DNA of 42,110 bases from positions 1 to 42,110 of the forward strand of contig JAFUTR010000002.1 of NCBI GenBank assembly GCA_017477845.1, given 5' to 3'. Positions 7,908 through 15,968 of this stretch are shown piece after piece. This stretch comes from Bacilli bacterium. Lineage in GTDB: Bacteria > Bacillota_I > Bacilli_A > RF39 > UBA660. The translations under genes were made by a program, and so were the position numbers. Position 1 is the first letter of the stretch. Every line of letters starts with the position of its first letter. The notes beneath the pieces were generated by a model. It worked only from the letters and a program-made list of their open reading frames with translations. It ran no database searches and was not told the origin of the DNA.

Positions 7908-9876
7908 ACCAAGAGGAGTACCAGAAAAATCAAAAGATTTTACAGGTGCAATTAAAAGATTATTTAAAAGTTTAGATAAATGGAGATATTTAGTAATAAT
8001 GTCCTTGATAATTGCGATAATTTCAGCAATTCTAGGTCTAATAACTCCAAATCAGTTATCAAATTTAACTGATACTATTTCTGAAGGTATTAAGCCTCAA
8101 ATGAATGAAAAAATAATTACTGAAATAATGACAAGTGAAGAAATATCTGAAGAAGATAAGATGTCATTCATGGAATCATTAAAGAAATTAGAAGAAAACT
8201 CAAAAGAAGATAATAAAAATGAAAAAAATGAAGAAAACTACGATAAATCATTAACTATACTTAGTGAATTACCAAAAAGTATACAAGATAAGATATCTCC
8301 TAAAATGGATTTAGAGAAAATAACAACAGTGGCATTTATCTTATTGATGTTACATGTAGTAAGTGCTTTATTAAATTTTGTTCAATCTTTTACTATGACA
8401 ACTGTATCTAATAATTTCGCTAAAAGCTTAAGAAGTAATATAAGTATTAAAATAAATAAATTACCTTTGAAGTTTTTTGATACACATGAAACAGGAGATG
8501 TATTATCACGAATTACTAATGATGTTGATCAAATAGCTCAAAACTTAAATCAATCACTTGCTACATTAGTTACAAGTTTTACTCTTCTTATTGGATCAAC
8601 CATCATGATGTTTATAACAAACTATATAATGGCAATTACTGCAATACTTGCAAGTGTAATTGGATTTTCACTAATGGCCGTGATACTATCAAAAAGTCAA
8701 AAATATTTTACTGCAAGACAAAAAGAACTTGGAAAAATGAATGGACATATAGAAGAAGTTTATTCAGGACATAATGTAATAAAGGCTTATAATGCTACAA
8801 ATTATGTAACAGAAGAATTTGATGATTTAAATGAAAAACTATATACATGTAATAGAAAAAGTCAATTCTTATCAGGATTAATGGGACCTATAATGGGATT
8901 TGTTGGAAATCTTGGTTATGTTGCAGTATGTATAGTAGGAGCAATATTAACTACTAATAATATAATTACTTTTGGAGTTATAGTAGCATTTATGATTTAT
9001 GTTAGGATGTTTACAAATCCACTTTCTCAAATAGCACAAGCTATGACTTCATTACAATCAACTGCAGCAGCAAGTGAAAGAGTATTTGAATTCCTTGATG
9101 AAAAAGAAATGCCAATTGAAAAAACAAATAAAAAACTAATTAGAGAAAAAGTTAAAGGTAACATTGAATTCAAAAATGTTAAATTTGGTTACAATGATGA
9201 TAAAACAATTATTAAGAATTTCAGTGCCAAAGCAAAACCTGGACAAAAAATTGCTATAGTTGGACCAACTGGTGCAGGAAAAACTACAATGGTAAATCTA
9301 TTAATGAAGTTTTATGATATTAAAGATGGAGAAATACTAATAGATGGTATATCAACCAAAGATTTAACAAGAGAAAACATCCATGATTTATTTATCATGG
9401 TTCTTCAAGATACTTGGCTTTTTGAAGGAACAGTAAGAGATAATTTAAACTTTAATAGTAAGGTTAGCGATGAAACTATATGGGATGCATGTTCAACTGT
9501 TGGTGTTGATCACTTCATAAAAACGCTACCTGGACAATTAGATGCAAAAATTGATAATAGTGATTCAATTAGTCAAGGACAAAAACAACTTTTAACTATT
9601 GCAAGAGGTATGATAAAAGATGCACCTTTCTTAATTCTTGATGAAGCCACATCAAGTGTAGACACAAGGACTGAAGAATTAGTTCAAAAAGCTATGGACA
9701 AATTAACAATAGGTAGAACATCATTTATTATTGCACATAGACTATCAACTATTAAAAATGCAAACTTAATACTTGTTATGAATGAAGGAAATATTATTGA
9801 GCAAGGAACACATGACGAATTAATGAAAAAAAATGGCTTTTATGCTGATTTATATAATTCACAATTTAAAAAATAA
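7900..9876 (+). CDS. ABC exporter half-transporter, catalytically intact partner
   Basis: This 658-residue protein starts M-P-R-P-R-G, common among these subunits, with AAAGGAGG well placed before the overlapping ATG. Six membrane helices are followed by an ATPase domain with Walker A G-P-T-G-A-G-K-T-T (near residue 455), Q-loop V-L-Q-D, Walker B L-I-L-D-E and an intact switch His (I-I-A-H-R). The signature is altered to I-S-Q-G-Q; it would face the degenerate Walker motifs of the partner. A charged insert of about 75 residues (about 60-135) separates helices 1 and 2 and should lie outside the cell; it makes the protein longer than the usual ~580-600 residues. It works as a heterodimer with the product of 6147-7907. 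Confidence 0.9.
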   Translation: MPRPRGVPEKSKDFTGAIKRLFKSLDKWRYLVIMSLIIAIISAILGLITPNQLSNLTDTISEGIKPQMNEKIITEIMTSEEISEEDKMSFMESLKKLEENSKEDNKNEKNEENYDKSLTILSELPKSIQDKISPKMDLEKITTVAFILLMLHVVSALLNFVQSFTMTTVSNNFAKSLRSNISIKINKLPLKFFDTHETGDVLSRITNDVDQIAQNLNQSLATLVTSFTLLIGSTIMMFITNYIMAITAILASVIGFSLMAVILSKSQKYFTARQKELGKMNGHIEEVYSGHNVIKAYNATNYVTEEFDDLNEKLYTCNRKSQFLSGLMGPIMGFVGNLGYVAVCIVGAILTTNNIITFGVIVAFMIYVRMFTNPLSQIAQAMTSLQSTAAASERVFEFLDEKEMPIEKTNKKLIREKVKGNIEFKNVKFGYNDDKTIIKNFSAKAKPGQKIAIVGPTGAGKTTMVNLLMKFYDIKDGEILIDGISTKDLTRENIHDLFIMVLQDTWLFEGTVRDNLNFNSKVSDETIWDACSTVGVDHFIKTLPGQLDAKIDNSDSISQGQKQLLTIARGMIKDAPFLILDEATSSVDTRTEELVQKAMDKLTIGRTSFIIAHRLSTIKNANLILVMNEGNIIEQGTHDELMKKNGFYADLYNSQFKK

Positions 9877-9885
9877 TTAAGATTT

Positions 9886-9914
9886 AGAAATAGTTTTTTA
9901 TACTATTTCTTTTT
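9886..9914 (+). terminator. Intrinsic terminator of the ABC exporter operon
   Basis: A 9-bp stem (9886-9894 with 9902-9910) and a 7-nt T-rich loop are followed by TTTT. Confidence 0.75.
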
Positions 9915-9958
9915 CTATATACCCATGTTAAAATAATAACTGAAAGGTAGGAAATGGT

Positions 9959-10816
9959 ATGAGGTGTTGGAAGTGTGGAAATGAAATCTCTGATAACAGT
10001 CAAGTATGTGGAGAAAAAATAAATAGTAGTTTAGAAAATGAATTATTAAAAGGACCTGTTTTAAGAGTACAACAAACACATACTCAAATGAATGAAATTA
10101 AAAAAAACAAGATAGAACCACAAAACTTACCTGCAACAGTACAAAATAATATCATTAATCCTACACCACTACCACTACAACCACATAAACAAGACGTAAA
10201 AGAATTAAACAATAATCAAGAAGTTAACATCAAAAATTCGATTAAACAAACTTCAAATATGCAAAATAATGAACCACCAGTAAATAATAACACATTAACT
10301 AAATCTTATACTGATGAATATAAACCACAAAACAAAGGAGATGGAAAAACTTTCGGAATATTTTTACTAATAATTATTGCACTTTTTGCAGGACATTTCT
10401 TTTTAACAAATAATTCAAATAATGAAGAGAAAAAAGAATTGATTGGTACAGTTACAAAAAACAAAAATGAAAATGAAATAGCATGCACAAAAACTAATGA
10501 AAAAGTAATTATAAAATATGAAAATGAAAAAGTACTTAGAATTAGTTCTGAAGTAAAAATAGAAAAAGAAGTAGAAGATATAACTAAAAAAATGTATAAT
10601 GAATTAAATGATGAATATGGAGGAGTTATTTATTATGTAAAAGAAGATGAGGATATATTAGATTTAACATTTGATTTTGAAAATTTTAAAATAAAAGATT
10701 ATTTAAATAATAAAGATAATAAAATAGAAATAATTAATTATAGTAATGAAAATGATATTATAAAAAAAGATAAAGTATTAGAATATTATAAAAATAAAGA
10801 ATTTAATTGTGAATAG
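9959..10816 (+). CDS. Zinc-ribbon membrane protein with incomplete metal site
   Basis: This 285-residue protein begins with a zinc-ribbon-like segment (C-W-K-C-G-N-E), but the second knuckle reads V-C-G-E-K and lacks the expected second C-x-x-C, leaving three cysteines. A long Asn/Gln/Pro-rich linker (about 25-125) leads to one membrane helix (about 133-152) and an extracellular domain of about 130 residues. That domain resembles the one in the next gene and the YehR/DUF1307 type of lipoprotein domain in pattern (Y-G-G followed by alternating strands); this is a resemblance, not a firm match. AAAGGTAGG lies 7 nt before the ATG. The stop is 10 nt before the next gene. The function is unknown; the topology is cytoplasmic ribbon, outside domain. 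Confidence 0.65.
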   Translation: MRCWKCGNEISDNSQVCGEKINSSLENELLKGPVLRVQQTHTQMNEIKKNKIEPQNLPATVQNNIINPTPLPLQPHKQDVKELNNNQEVNIKNSIKQTSNMQNNEPPVNNNTLTKSYTDEYKPQNKGDGKTFGIFLLIIIALFAGHFFLTNNSNNEEKKELIGTVTKNKNENEIACTKTNEKVIIKYENEKVLRISSEVKIEKEVEDITKKMYNELNDEYGGVIYYVKEDEDILDLTFDFENFKIKDYLNNKDNKIEIINYSNENDIIKKDKVLEYYKNKEFNCE

Positions 10817-10826
10817 GAGAATTATT

Positions 10827-11552
10827 ATGAAATGTCCAAATTGTGGAAAAGAATTTAATGAAAAAGTAAAATTTTGCGATGAATGTGGAGAAAAAATAGA
10901 AAAAGAAGAATACAATTTAGAAGAAGATGAGACAGTAAATGAAATAGAAGAATATGAAGAAGATGATAAAGAACAATTCATTGAAGAAAAAAACAAAAAA
11001 AAGAACAAAGGTTTAATTATCACAATTATTATATTAATAGTAATAATTTTTCTATTAGTTGGATTTGGTATTTGGTATTTTGTAATTAGTGGTGATAGTA
11101 AAAAGGAAACTAAAAAAGATGATGTAGAAAAAAATGAAATTATCCAAAAGGAAAAAGAGGGAACTGTTGAGTGTAGATTCAGCAATGATTATGATGATTA
11201 TATAATTGAATCTACATACAAATATCAATACAAAGGAAAGTACTCTACAGTAGTAAATAGTCAGGAAATAGTTACATCAAATAATAATGATACATTGGAT
11301 TACTTTAAAACTACTTTAGAAAAACAATATAAGGATGTTAAAGATAAATATGGTGGATATACTTATGAAATAAAAAAAGAATCAAATAATAAGATTGTTT
11401 CAACAGTATCTATTGACTATAGCAAGATGGATCTAGACAAATTTTTAGAAGATGAACCATCATTTGCATATTATTTAGAAGACGGAAAAATATTAAGTGA
11501 AAGATTAAAAGCAATGTACATAAGTATTGGAGCAACATGTGAAGAATACTAA
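10827..11552 (+). CDS. Zinc-ribbon membrane protein, DUF1307-like outer domain
   Basis: This 241-residue paralogue of the preceding gene has an intact N-terminal zinc ribbon (two C-x-x-C-G knuckles in residues 3-23), a Glu-rich linker, one membrane helix (about 66-90) and an extracellular domain containing Y-G-G-Y-T-Y and V-S-I-D-Y-S-K-M, a pattern like the YehR/DUF1307 lipoproteins. The ATG at 10827 is chosen because AGGAGA (10815-10820) is spaced for it; an upstream GTG at 10809 overlaps the previous gene and has no site. The two genes form a short operon. Proteins with a zinc ribbon plus a single helix are common in this group of bacteria and mostly unassigned. Confidence 0.7.
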   Translation: MKCPNCGKEFNEKVKFCDECGEKIEKEEYNLEEDETVNEIEEYEEDDKEQFIEEKNKKKNKGLIITIIILIVIIFLLVGFGIWYFVISGDSKKETKKDDVEKNEIIQKEKEGTVECRFSNDYDDYIIESTYKYQYKGKYSTVVNSQEIVTSNNNDTLDYFKTTLEKQYKDVKDKYGGYTYEIKKESNNKIVSTVSIDYSKMDLDKFLEDEPSFAYYLEDGKILSERLKAMYISIGATCEEY

Positions 11553-11579
11553 AAGAGTTGTTTAGTCAATTCTTTTTTT
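11553..11579 (+). terminator. Intrinsic terminator of the zinc-ribbon operon
   Basis: An 8-bp stem (11553-11560 with 11567-11574) and a 6-nt loop are followed by a T-run directly after the stop. Confidence 0.75.
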
Positions 11580-11611
11580 ATGAAAAAAATAAAAACAAGT
11601 CATTTTAGTCT

Positions 11612-11640
11612 TTAACTTATAAATAATTATATGTTATAAT
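11612..11640 (+). promoter_or_regulatory. Sigma-A promoter of the AAA+ gene
   Basis: TTAACT (11612-11617), a 17-nt spacer and a perfect TATAAT (11635-11640) lie 25 nt before the ATG; TAGGAGG lies between them. Confidence 0.65.
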
Positions 11641-11665
11641 AATTTAAGATAGGAGGCTTTCACGT

Positions 11666-14587
11666 ATGGATAATGATTTAACTAAATTTGAGACAAACTT
11701 TAGTGTACTAGATCGTTATGGAACTGATGTAACAAAAGAAGAATACATCACAAATCCAGCAATAGGACGTGAACAGCAACTTAAAGATGTTATTTTAATA
11801 CTTCTAACTCCTGAAAAATCTGCAATCTTAATTGGAGAACCTGGTGTAGGTAAAACAGCAATTGTTGAAGGAATAGCTTATAAAATACAAAAAGGTGATG
11901 TGCCTCCTGCACTTCAAGGATATACAATAATTAATATTAAAACAGCCTCTCTTTTAGGAACAATGCCTAATGGAGAAAGCAAAGTTCAAAAAATGATAGA
12001 TGAATTAAAAACAAAAGAAAAAGTAATTCTATTTATTGATGAAATACACATGTTAATAGGAGCAACTGAAACTTCATCAGTTGACTTTGCTAATATTTTT
12101 AAAGAAGGACTAGGACGAGGAAGTATTAAAGTGGTCGGAGCAACAACTAGCAAAGAATATGAAACATATATTTTGCGTGATAAAGCTTTTAATAGACGTT
12201 TTCAAAAAGTTGAAGTCCCAGAACCCACAAGAGAAGAAACAATAAAAATAATGATGGGATCATATCCTAAGTTTGAAAAACAAGTAGGAAGGAAACTAAA
12301 GTACACTTCTTTCATTAAGGAAAGAATAATGACTTTTTTAGTAGATATTACTAGTAAATATAAAAGATATTATGGACTTGGTTCAATGTATCCAGATGTA
12401 TCATTAACTCTATTAAAGCAAGCATTTTCTTATACTGTTTTTGATGATAGACCATATGTTGATATATTTGATATAAGAAAAGCGATAGAAAACTCAAAAA
12501 ATATATATCCTGACGTTATAAAAAAAGGGCTTGAAGAATTTGATGTAACATTTAAAGATTTAATGCTTGAGGAAAAAGGTGAAAAGCCTATCGAGGAATG
12601 GAGAAAAGATGATACATTAACAAGACAAGAACTTGAACAAAAAAATGAAAACGTTAATCAAACAACTCCAACTGCAAACATTTCAACTAATTCAACATAT
12701 GAAGTTAATAATAATAATAAAACTGTTCATTCAGTAATTGATGTTAATAATTATGAAATATCAAAGTTAAAATCAAAACCAGATATAATAAAAGGTGAAA
12801 GAGAAAAAAATGTAAGACCAGTAAAATCAATTCTAGTAACATCAAAGAAATTATCTAAATTTGGTACCATAAATGTATCAACTGGTATTAAAGAAAAATT
12901 AAACAAGTCTAAAAATGCAAAAAAAATGGATGATTTTCTTTTATCTGATAATATTGGAGTTTTAACGAAGAAAAAAGATAATGGACCAATTATTCCAAAA
13001 AGAGGAATAATGACAGAAGAATTAAAGAAAGATGTAAGTGATAGTTTCCTTCTTGAAAGACCAATTTCAAGTACACTTGATGAATTTAAAGAAGAACAAG
13101 AAGAAAACTACTTTAAGTATAGAACTGAAAATTCAAAAGGAATTAATCGAAATGAGGGAAAGCGTATGTGGGATGAAAATAGAAAACCAGAAAGAATTGA
13201 TATAAGTGCTCAAAATTTTGATAAATATAATAATTTTTTTAGTCAGGGCATGAACAATCAGGAAGAGGAAGAAAATAGAAGAAGAATAGATATGTTAATG
13301 GGAAATGGGAATAATGGGCAAACACCAACTCCACAATCTGTACCTATGAACAATCAAATGGGAGGATATAATCCACAAGTAAATAATCAAATGACGCCTA
13401 TGAACAATCAAATGGGAGGATATAATCCGCAAGTAAATAATCAAATGATGCCTATGAACAATCAAATGGGAGGATATAATCCGCAAGTAAATAATCAAAT
13501 GACACCTATGAACAATCAAATGGGAGGATATAATCCGCAAGTAAATAATCAAATGACGCCTATGAACAATCAAATGGGAGGATATAATCCACAAATAAAT
13601 AATCAAATGATGCCAATTAACAATCAAATGGGAATGGTAAATCAATCAAATAATGGATATAATCCTGCAAACGAGTTTGGTAATAACAATTCATTTGGAG
13701 TATCAAACAATACAGGTGGCGAAACATTATTTGGAGCACCAATGTATGGAAGCAGTGAAGATGATGACCAATTTAAAAATATCCCAGATATATATGGGCT
13801 TGATAAGGCAGAATCAAACTATCATATGATGAAGAATGGAGAAAATGGTCAATTCTTTGGAAATAATAATGAACCAAATCCAATGAATAAAACACAAGAC
13901 TTAATGTTTGGAGCACCAATGTATAGTAATACTTCAAATATTAATCAAAATGATAATAATTTACCAAATAGCTCTGTAGATGTATTTGGACAATTAATTA
14001 GTGAAACAAGTGAAAACATGAGAATTAAAAATGGTAAGATAGTTGATGAGTTTCCAACTTTTGATAAAATAAACAATTTATCAAATATAAAATCTGTAAT
14101 AAGCGACGTTAGAGATACTACTAATAATTCAAATAATGATAATAATGTATTAAATCAAAATAATGATTCAAATAAAATTGAAGCATCTAGTGAAATGTAT
14201 GGAAATATTGCAGAAAATATGGGAGCAATACAAAATCAAAATCCACAAAATGATGAGAAGAAATGGACTTTTATAGGACAAGATGATCAATATACTAATT
14301 CTAACGTTTCTACTTTCAAAAATAATATCTTAGAAGATGCTAAAAAAGAAGATAACACAATCTCACCAATGACAAATAATACACTTCCAACAAGCAATAA
14401 AGATTATTATGAAGATATGAAATCAGGAGATTTTGTTAACTTAACTGAATTAAATAGTGGAAAAATAAAAGAAGAAGATACAAACAAATACATGGGAGTT
14501 CAACTATCAGAGAATAAACCACAATTTGATTTAAATTTAGAAACTAACAAAGAAGAAGAAAAAGATTTTGATGATTTCTTTGAATAA
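11666..14587 (+). CDS. Single-domain Clp-type AAA+ ATPase with long low-complexity tail
   Basis: Residues about 25-290 of this 973-residue protein form one AAA+ module like the first ATPase domain of ClpA/B/C: Walker A G-E-P-G-V-G-K-T (near 57), Walker B L-F-I-D-E-I-H (near 125), sensor 1 V-G-A-T-T-S and an N-R-R-F arginine finger (near 176). The Clp N-domain, the middle domain and the second AAA+ domain are absent. The other ~680 residues are Asn/Gln/Met-rich and probably disordered. They hold five 18-residue repeats (561-650, unit starting M-N-N-Q-M-G-G-Y), two F-G-A-P-M-Y motifs and an acidic end F-D-D-F-F-E. It is a single gene with its own promoter. An unfoldase or secretion-related ATPase is plausible; no partner is shown. 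Confidence 0.8.
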   Translation: MDNDLTKFETNFSVLDRYGTDVTKEEYITNPAIGREQQLKDVILILLTPEKSAILIGEPGVGKTAIVEGIAYKIQKGDVPPALQGYTIINIKTASLLGTMPNGESKVQKMIDELKTKEKVILFIDEIHMLIGATETSSVDFANIFKEGLGRGSIKVVGATTSKEYETYILRDKAFNRRFQKVEVPEPTREETIKIMMGSYPKFEKQVGRKLKYTSFIKERIMTFLVDITSKYKRYYGLGSMYPDVSLTLLKQAFSYTVFDDRPYVDIFDIRKAIENSKNIYPDVIKKGLEEFDVTFKDLMLEEKGEKPIEEWRKDDTLTRQELEQKNENVNQTTPTANISTNSTYEVNNNNKTVHSVIDVNNYEISKLKSKPDIIKGEREKNVRPVKSILVTSKKLSKFGTINVSTGIKEKLNKSKNAKKMDDFLLSDNIGVLTKKKDNGPIIPKRGIMTEELKKDVSDSFLLERPISSTLDEFKEEQEENYFKYRTENSKGINRNEGKRMWDENRKPERIDISAQNFDKYNNFFSQGMNNQEEEENRRRIDMLMGNGNNGQTPTPQSVPMNNQMGGYNPQVNNQMTPMNNQMGGYNPQVNNQMMPMNNQMGGYNPQVNNQMTPMNNQMGGYNPQVNNQMTPMNNQMGGYNPQINNQMMPINNQMGMVNQSNNGYNPANEFGNNNSFGVSNNTGGETLFGAPMYGSSEDDDQFKNIPDIYGLDKAESNYHMMKNGENGQFFGNNNEPNPMNKTQDLMFGAPMYSNTSNINQNDNNLPNSSVDVFGQLISETSENMRIKNGKIVDEFPTFDKINNLSNIKSVISDVRDTTNNSNNDNNVLNQNNDSNKIEASSEMYGNIAENMGAIQNQNPQNDEKKWTFIGQDDQYTNSNVSTFKNNILEDAKKEDNTISPMTNNTLPTSNKDYYEDMKSGDFVNLTELNSGKIKEEDTNKYMGVQLSENKPQFDLNLETNKEEEKDFDDFFE
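13346..13634 (+). repeat. 54-bp tandem repeat inside the AAA+ gene
   Basis: Five near-identical 54-bp units start at 13346, 13400, 13454, 13508 and 13562, with a partial sixth from 13616. Each encodes 18 residues beginning M-N-N-Q-M-G-G-Y. Because the unit is a multiple of three, gain or loss of copies would keep the frame. Differences between units are single bases. Confidence 0.95.
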
Positions 14588-14590
14588 AAT

Positions 14591-14620
14591 AAGAAAGTTT
14601 AATATTTAAACTTTCTTTTC
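14591..14620. terminator. Bidirectional terminator between convergent genes
   Basis: A perfect 12-bp inverted repeat (14591-14602 with 14606-14617) with a 3-nt loop lies between the AAA+ gene and cotJC. T-rich sequence follows on the plus strand and A-rich sequence precedes it, so it can serve both. It overlaps the last codons of cotJC. Confidence 0.85.
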
Positions 14621-15166
14621 TTTTGAATATATTTCTGCAAGTTCTTTGAATCTGTTAAAATGAACTATTTCTCTTTGTCTTAACCATAAAAGTGGCCCAA
14701 TTACATCTTCGTCTTCTGTTAAATCTATTAGATTTTCATATACAGCTCTTGCTTTTTGTTCGGCAGCCATATCTTCATATAAATCTGCAATAGGATCACC
14801 AGTAGTAGCAAAGTATGTTACAGTAAAAGGAACACCATTGGAATCAGTCGGATATAATGCTCTATTATGTTCAGCATAATGACTTCCTAATCCAACTTGT
14901 TCAAGTTCTTCAATAGTAGCATCTTTGACTAATTGATATATCATAGTAGAAATCATTTCAATATGTGCAAATTCTTCTGTTGCTATATCTGTAAGAAGAG
15001 CTTTACCTCTATTATCTGGCATTGTATATCTTTGATTTAGATAGCGAAGAGCAGCTCCTAATTCTCCGTTTGATCCACCATATTGTGTAACTAGATATTT
15101 TGCCATTTTCAAATCTTTTTTCTTAATGTTAATAGGATATTGTAATTTTTTTTGATATTGCCACAT
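14606..15166 (-). CDS. cotJC: CotJC, manganese-catalase-type spore coat protein
   Basis: This 186-residue protein is close to the usual ~189 residues of CotJC. It is a ferritin-like helical bundle of the manganese catalase family with the expected di-metal ligands visible: the Glu of G-E-L-G-A, the Glu/His of T-E-E-F-A-H-I-E, a Glu in A-A-E-Q-K and the Glu/His of R-E-I-V-H-F. In Bacillus it is a coat component made in the mother cell. It is the second gene of a minus-strand pair: its ATG is 1 nt after the stop of the CotJAB gene, and GGGAGGT overlaps the end of that gene. Its presence hints at, but does not prove, sporulation. Confidence 0.92.
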   Translation of the reverse strand: MWQYQKKLQYPINIKKKDLKMAKYLVTQYGGSNGELGAALRYLNQRYTMPDNRGKALLTDIATEEFAHIEMISTMIYQLVKDATIEELEQVGLGSHYAEHNRALYPTDSNGVPFTVTYFATTGDPIADLYEDMAAEQKARAVYENLIDLTEDEDVIGPLLWLRQREIVHFNRFKELAEIYSKEKKV

Positions 15167-15167
15167 G

Positions 15168-15581
15168 TTATTCTACCTCCCAAGGGAAATTTGTATTTAC
15201 CCAACTAAAAGGTATTTGATTTTTGATACTGTTGTTATTAATTGGCCCATATTTTTCTTGATAAGTATTTAATAAGTCATTATATGTACTTTGATAATTT
15301 GAATATAAATTTAATGCTTGCTCATTATTAGGATAAACATCTAGATATAAATTTAATTCATGCATAGCAAAACATATTTGATTAATGTTAAAAAGAAGTT
15401 CTTCTTTATCAGAATTTATTTTTATTGTACTTGGTTTATAGTTTTTATATTCACTATATAAATTTTTAAATAAGTTGCCTTTTAAATAGCCTTCATATGA
15501 ACCAAACAAACTATCTATATTATTTGGGCTCATAGGCATATTATAATTATTAAAAGGCTCATAATAGTTGTAATTCATCAT
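15168..15581 (-). CDS. cotJB: CotJA-CotJB fusion, spore-coat-type protein
   Basis: This 137-residue protein is longer than ordinary CotJB (~85-90). Residues about 50-137 are CotJB: the M-H-E-L-N-L-Y-L-D segment, the E-K-Y-G-P motif and the C-terminal W-V-N...P-W-E end. The N-terminal ~50 residues carry G-Y-L-K-G-N-L-F-K-N-L-Y followed by Y-K-N-Y-K-P, resembling the C-terminal part of CotJA, so the gene looks like a CotJA remnant fused to CotJB. Two adjacent ATGs are possible (15581 or 15578); GAGGAGG is very close and better spaced for the second. It is followed by cotJC with 1 nt between, preserving the usual A-B-C order. Confidence 0.85.
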   Translation of the reverse strand: MMNYNYYEPFNNYNMPMSPNNIDSLFGSYEGYLKGNLFKNLYSEYKNYKPSTIKINSDKEELLFNINQICFAMHELNLYLDVYPNNEQALNLYSNYQSTYNDLLNTYQEKYGPINNNSIKNQIPFSWVNTNFPWEVE

Positions 15582-15664
15582 TTCCTCCTCAATTTAATCT
15601 ATGATAGATAACTATATTAGTTTGGGTAAATGTCTTAGTTTAATATCGTTTTATAAAAAAATAC

Positions 15665-15693
15665 TTGATATTTTAAATAAATATTGTTAAAAT
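15665..15693 (+). promoter_or_regulatory. Promoter of tRNA-His
   Basis: TTGATA (15665-15670), a 17-nt spacer and TAAAAT (15688-15693) preceded by TGT (extended -10) lie about 30 nt before the tRNA. The rest of the gap from 15582 shows no coding sequence. Confidence 0.7.
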
Positions 15694-15724
15694 AAAGTAG
15701 TCTTTTAAAGATGTAATTAGAAAT

Positions 15725-15801
15725 GGCGGAATTGGTGAAGTGGTTAACACGCCGGATTGTGGCTCCGGTATGCATGAGTTCGATCCTCATATTTCGCCCC
15801 A
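15725..15801 (+). tRNA. tRNA-His (GTG)
   Basis: The cloverleaf folds by eye: acceptor G-C-G-G-A-A-T (15726-15732) pairs with 15791-15797, the anticodon stem CCGGA/TCCGG encloses a loop with GTG, and the T arm is ATGAG/CTCAT with TTCGATC in the loop. The extra G at 15725 faces C73, the identity element of tRNA-His. CCA is encoded at 15799-15801. The 3' end overlaps a 29-bp repeat found again at 18410. Confidence 0.95.
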
Positions 15802-15823
15802 CTGTGATATAAAAGGAACTTGA
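15795..15823 (+). repeat. Left direct repeat (attL-like) at the tRNA-His end
   Basis: These 29 bp cover the last 7 nt of tRNA-His and the start of its terminator, and recur exactly at 18410-18438. The copies are in the same orientation 2,615 bp apart. Repeats that include a tRNA 3' end are the usual mark of site-specific integration. Confidence 0.85.
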
Positions 15824-15838
15824 AAAAAGTTCCTTTTT
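15811..15838 (+). terminator. Terminator of tRNA-His
   Basis: An 11-bp stem (15811-15821 with 15827-15837) and a 5-nt loop end in a T-run, 10 nt after the CCA. Confidence 0.85.
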
Positions 15839-15882
15839 ATGTTATTATGTATGTAGCAAGAAATCTTGCATAAAATAAAAAT

Positions 15883-15968
15883 GGGAACATTCAGTTTGAC
15901 ACTGTTGAATGTCTACCCAATTATTATGAGTTTGACACTATTCTAATGCGAATGAGTGTCATTTTTTT
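15883..15968 (+). ncRNA. Candidate antisense antitoxin RNA of the toxin-like locus
   Basis: A plus-strand hairpin at 15933-15961 followed by seven Ts (15962-15968) forms an intrinsic terminator with no gene before it, so a short plus-strand RNA should end there. Such an RNA would be antisense to the 3' part of the toxin mRNA, the arrangement of several type I antitoxins. Only a weak -10 (TAAAAT, 15871-15876) is seen upstream, so the 5' end is a guess. Confidence 0.35.
15933..15968 (+). terminator. Plus-strand terminator within the toxin-like locus
   Basis: Stem TGACACT (15933-15939) with AGTGTCA (15955-15961), extended by ATTC/GAAT inside, is followed by a 7-T run. It overlaps the stop codon of the minus-strand ORF. 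Confidence 0.7.

Noticed and set aside
13346-13634. CRISPR-like array
   Set aside because: The units are contiguous and coding, without unique spacers, inside a long open frame.
13295-13645. Minus-strand open frame of 116 codons with repeated His/Ser/Ile units
   Set aside because: It is the reverse complement of the 54-bp repeat array of the AAA+ gene; it has no ribosome site and its composition reflects the repeat.
15596-15603. Sigma-E-like -10 (CATAGATT on the minus strand) before the cotJ genes
   Set aside because: No matching -35 at the right distance, and the start point would fall inside the ribosome-binding site, leaving almost no leader.
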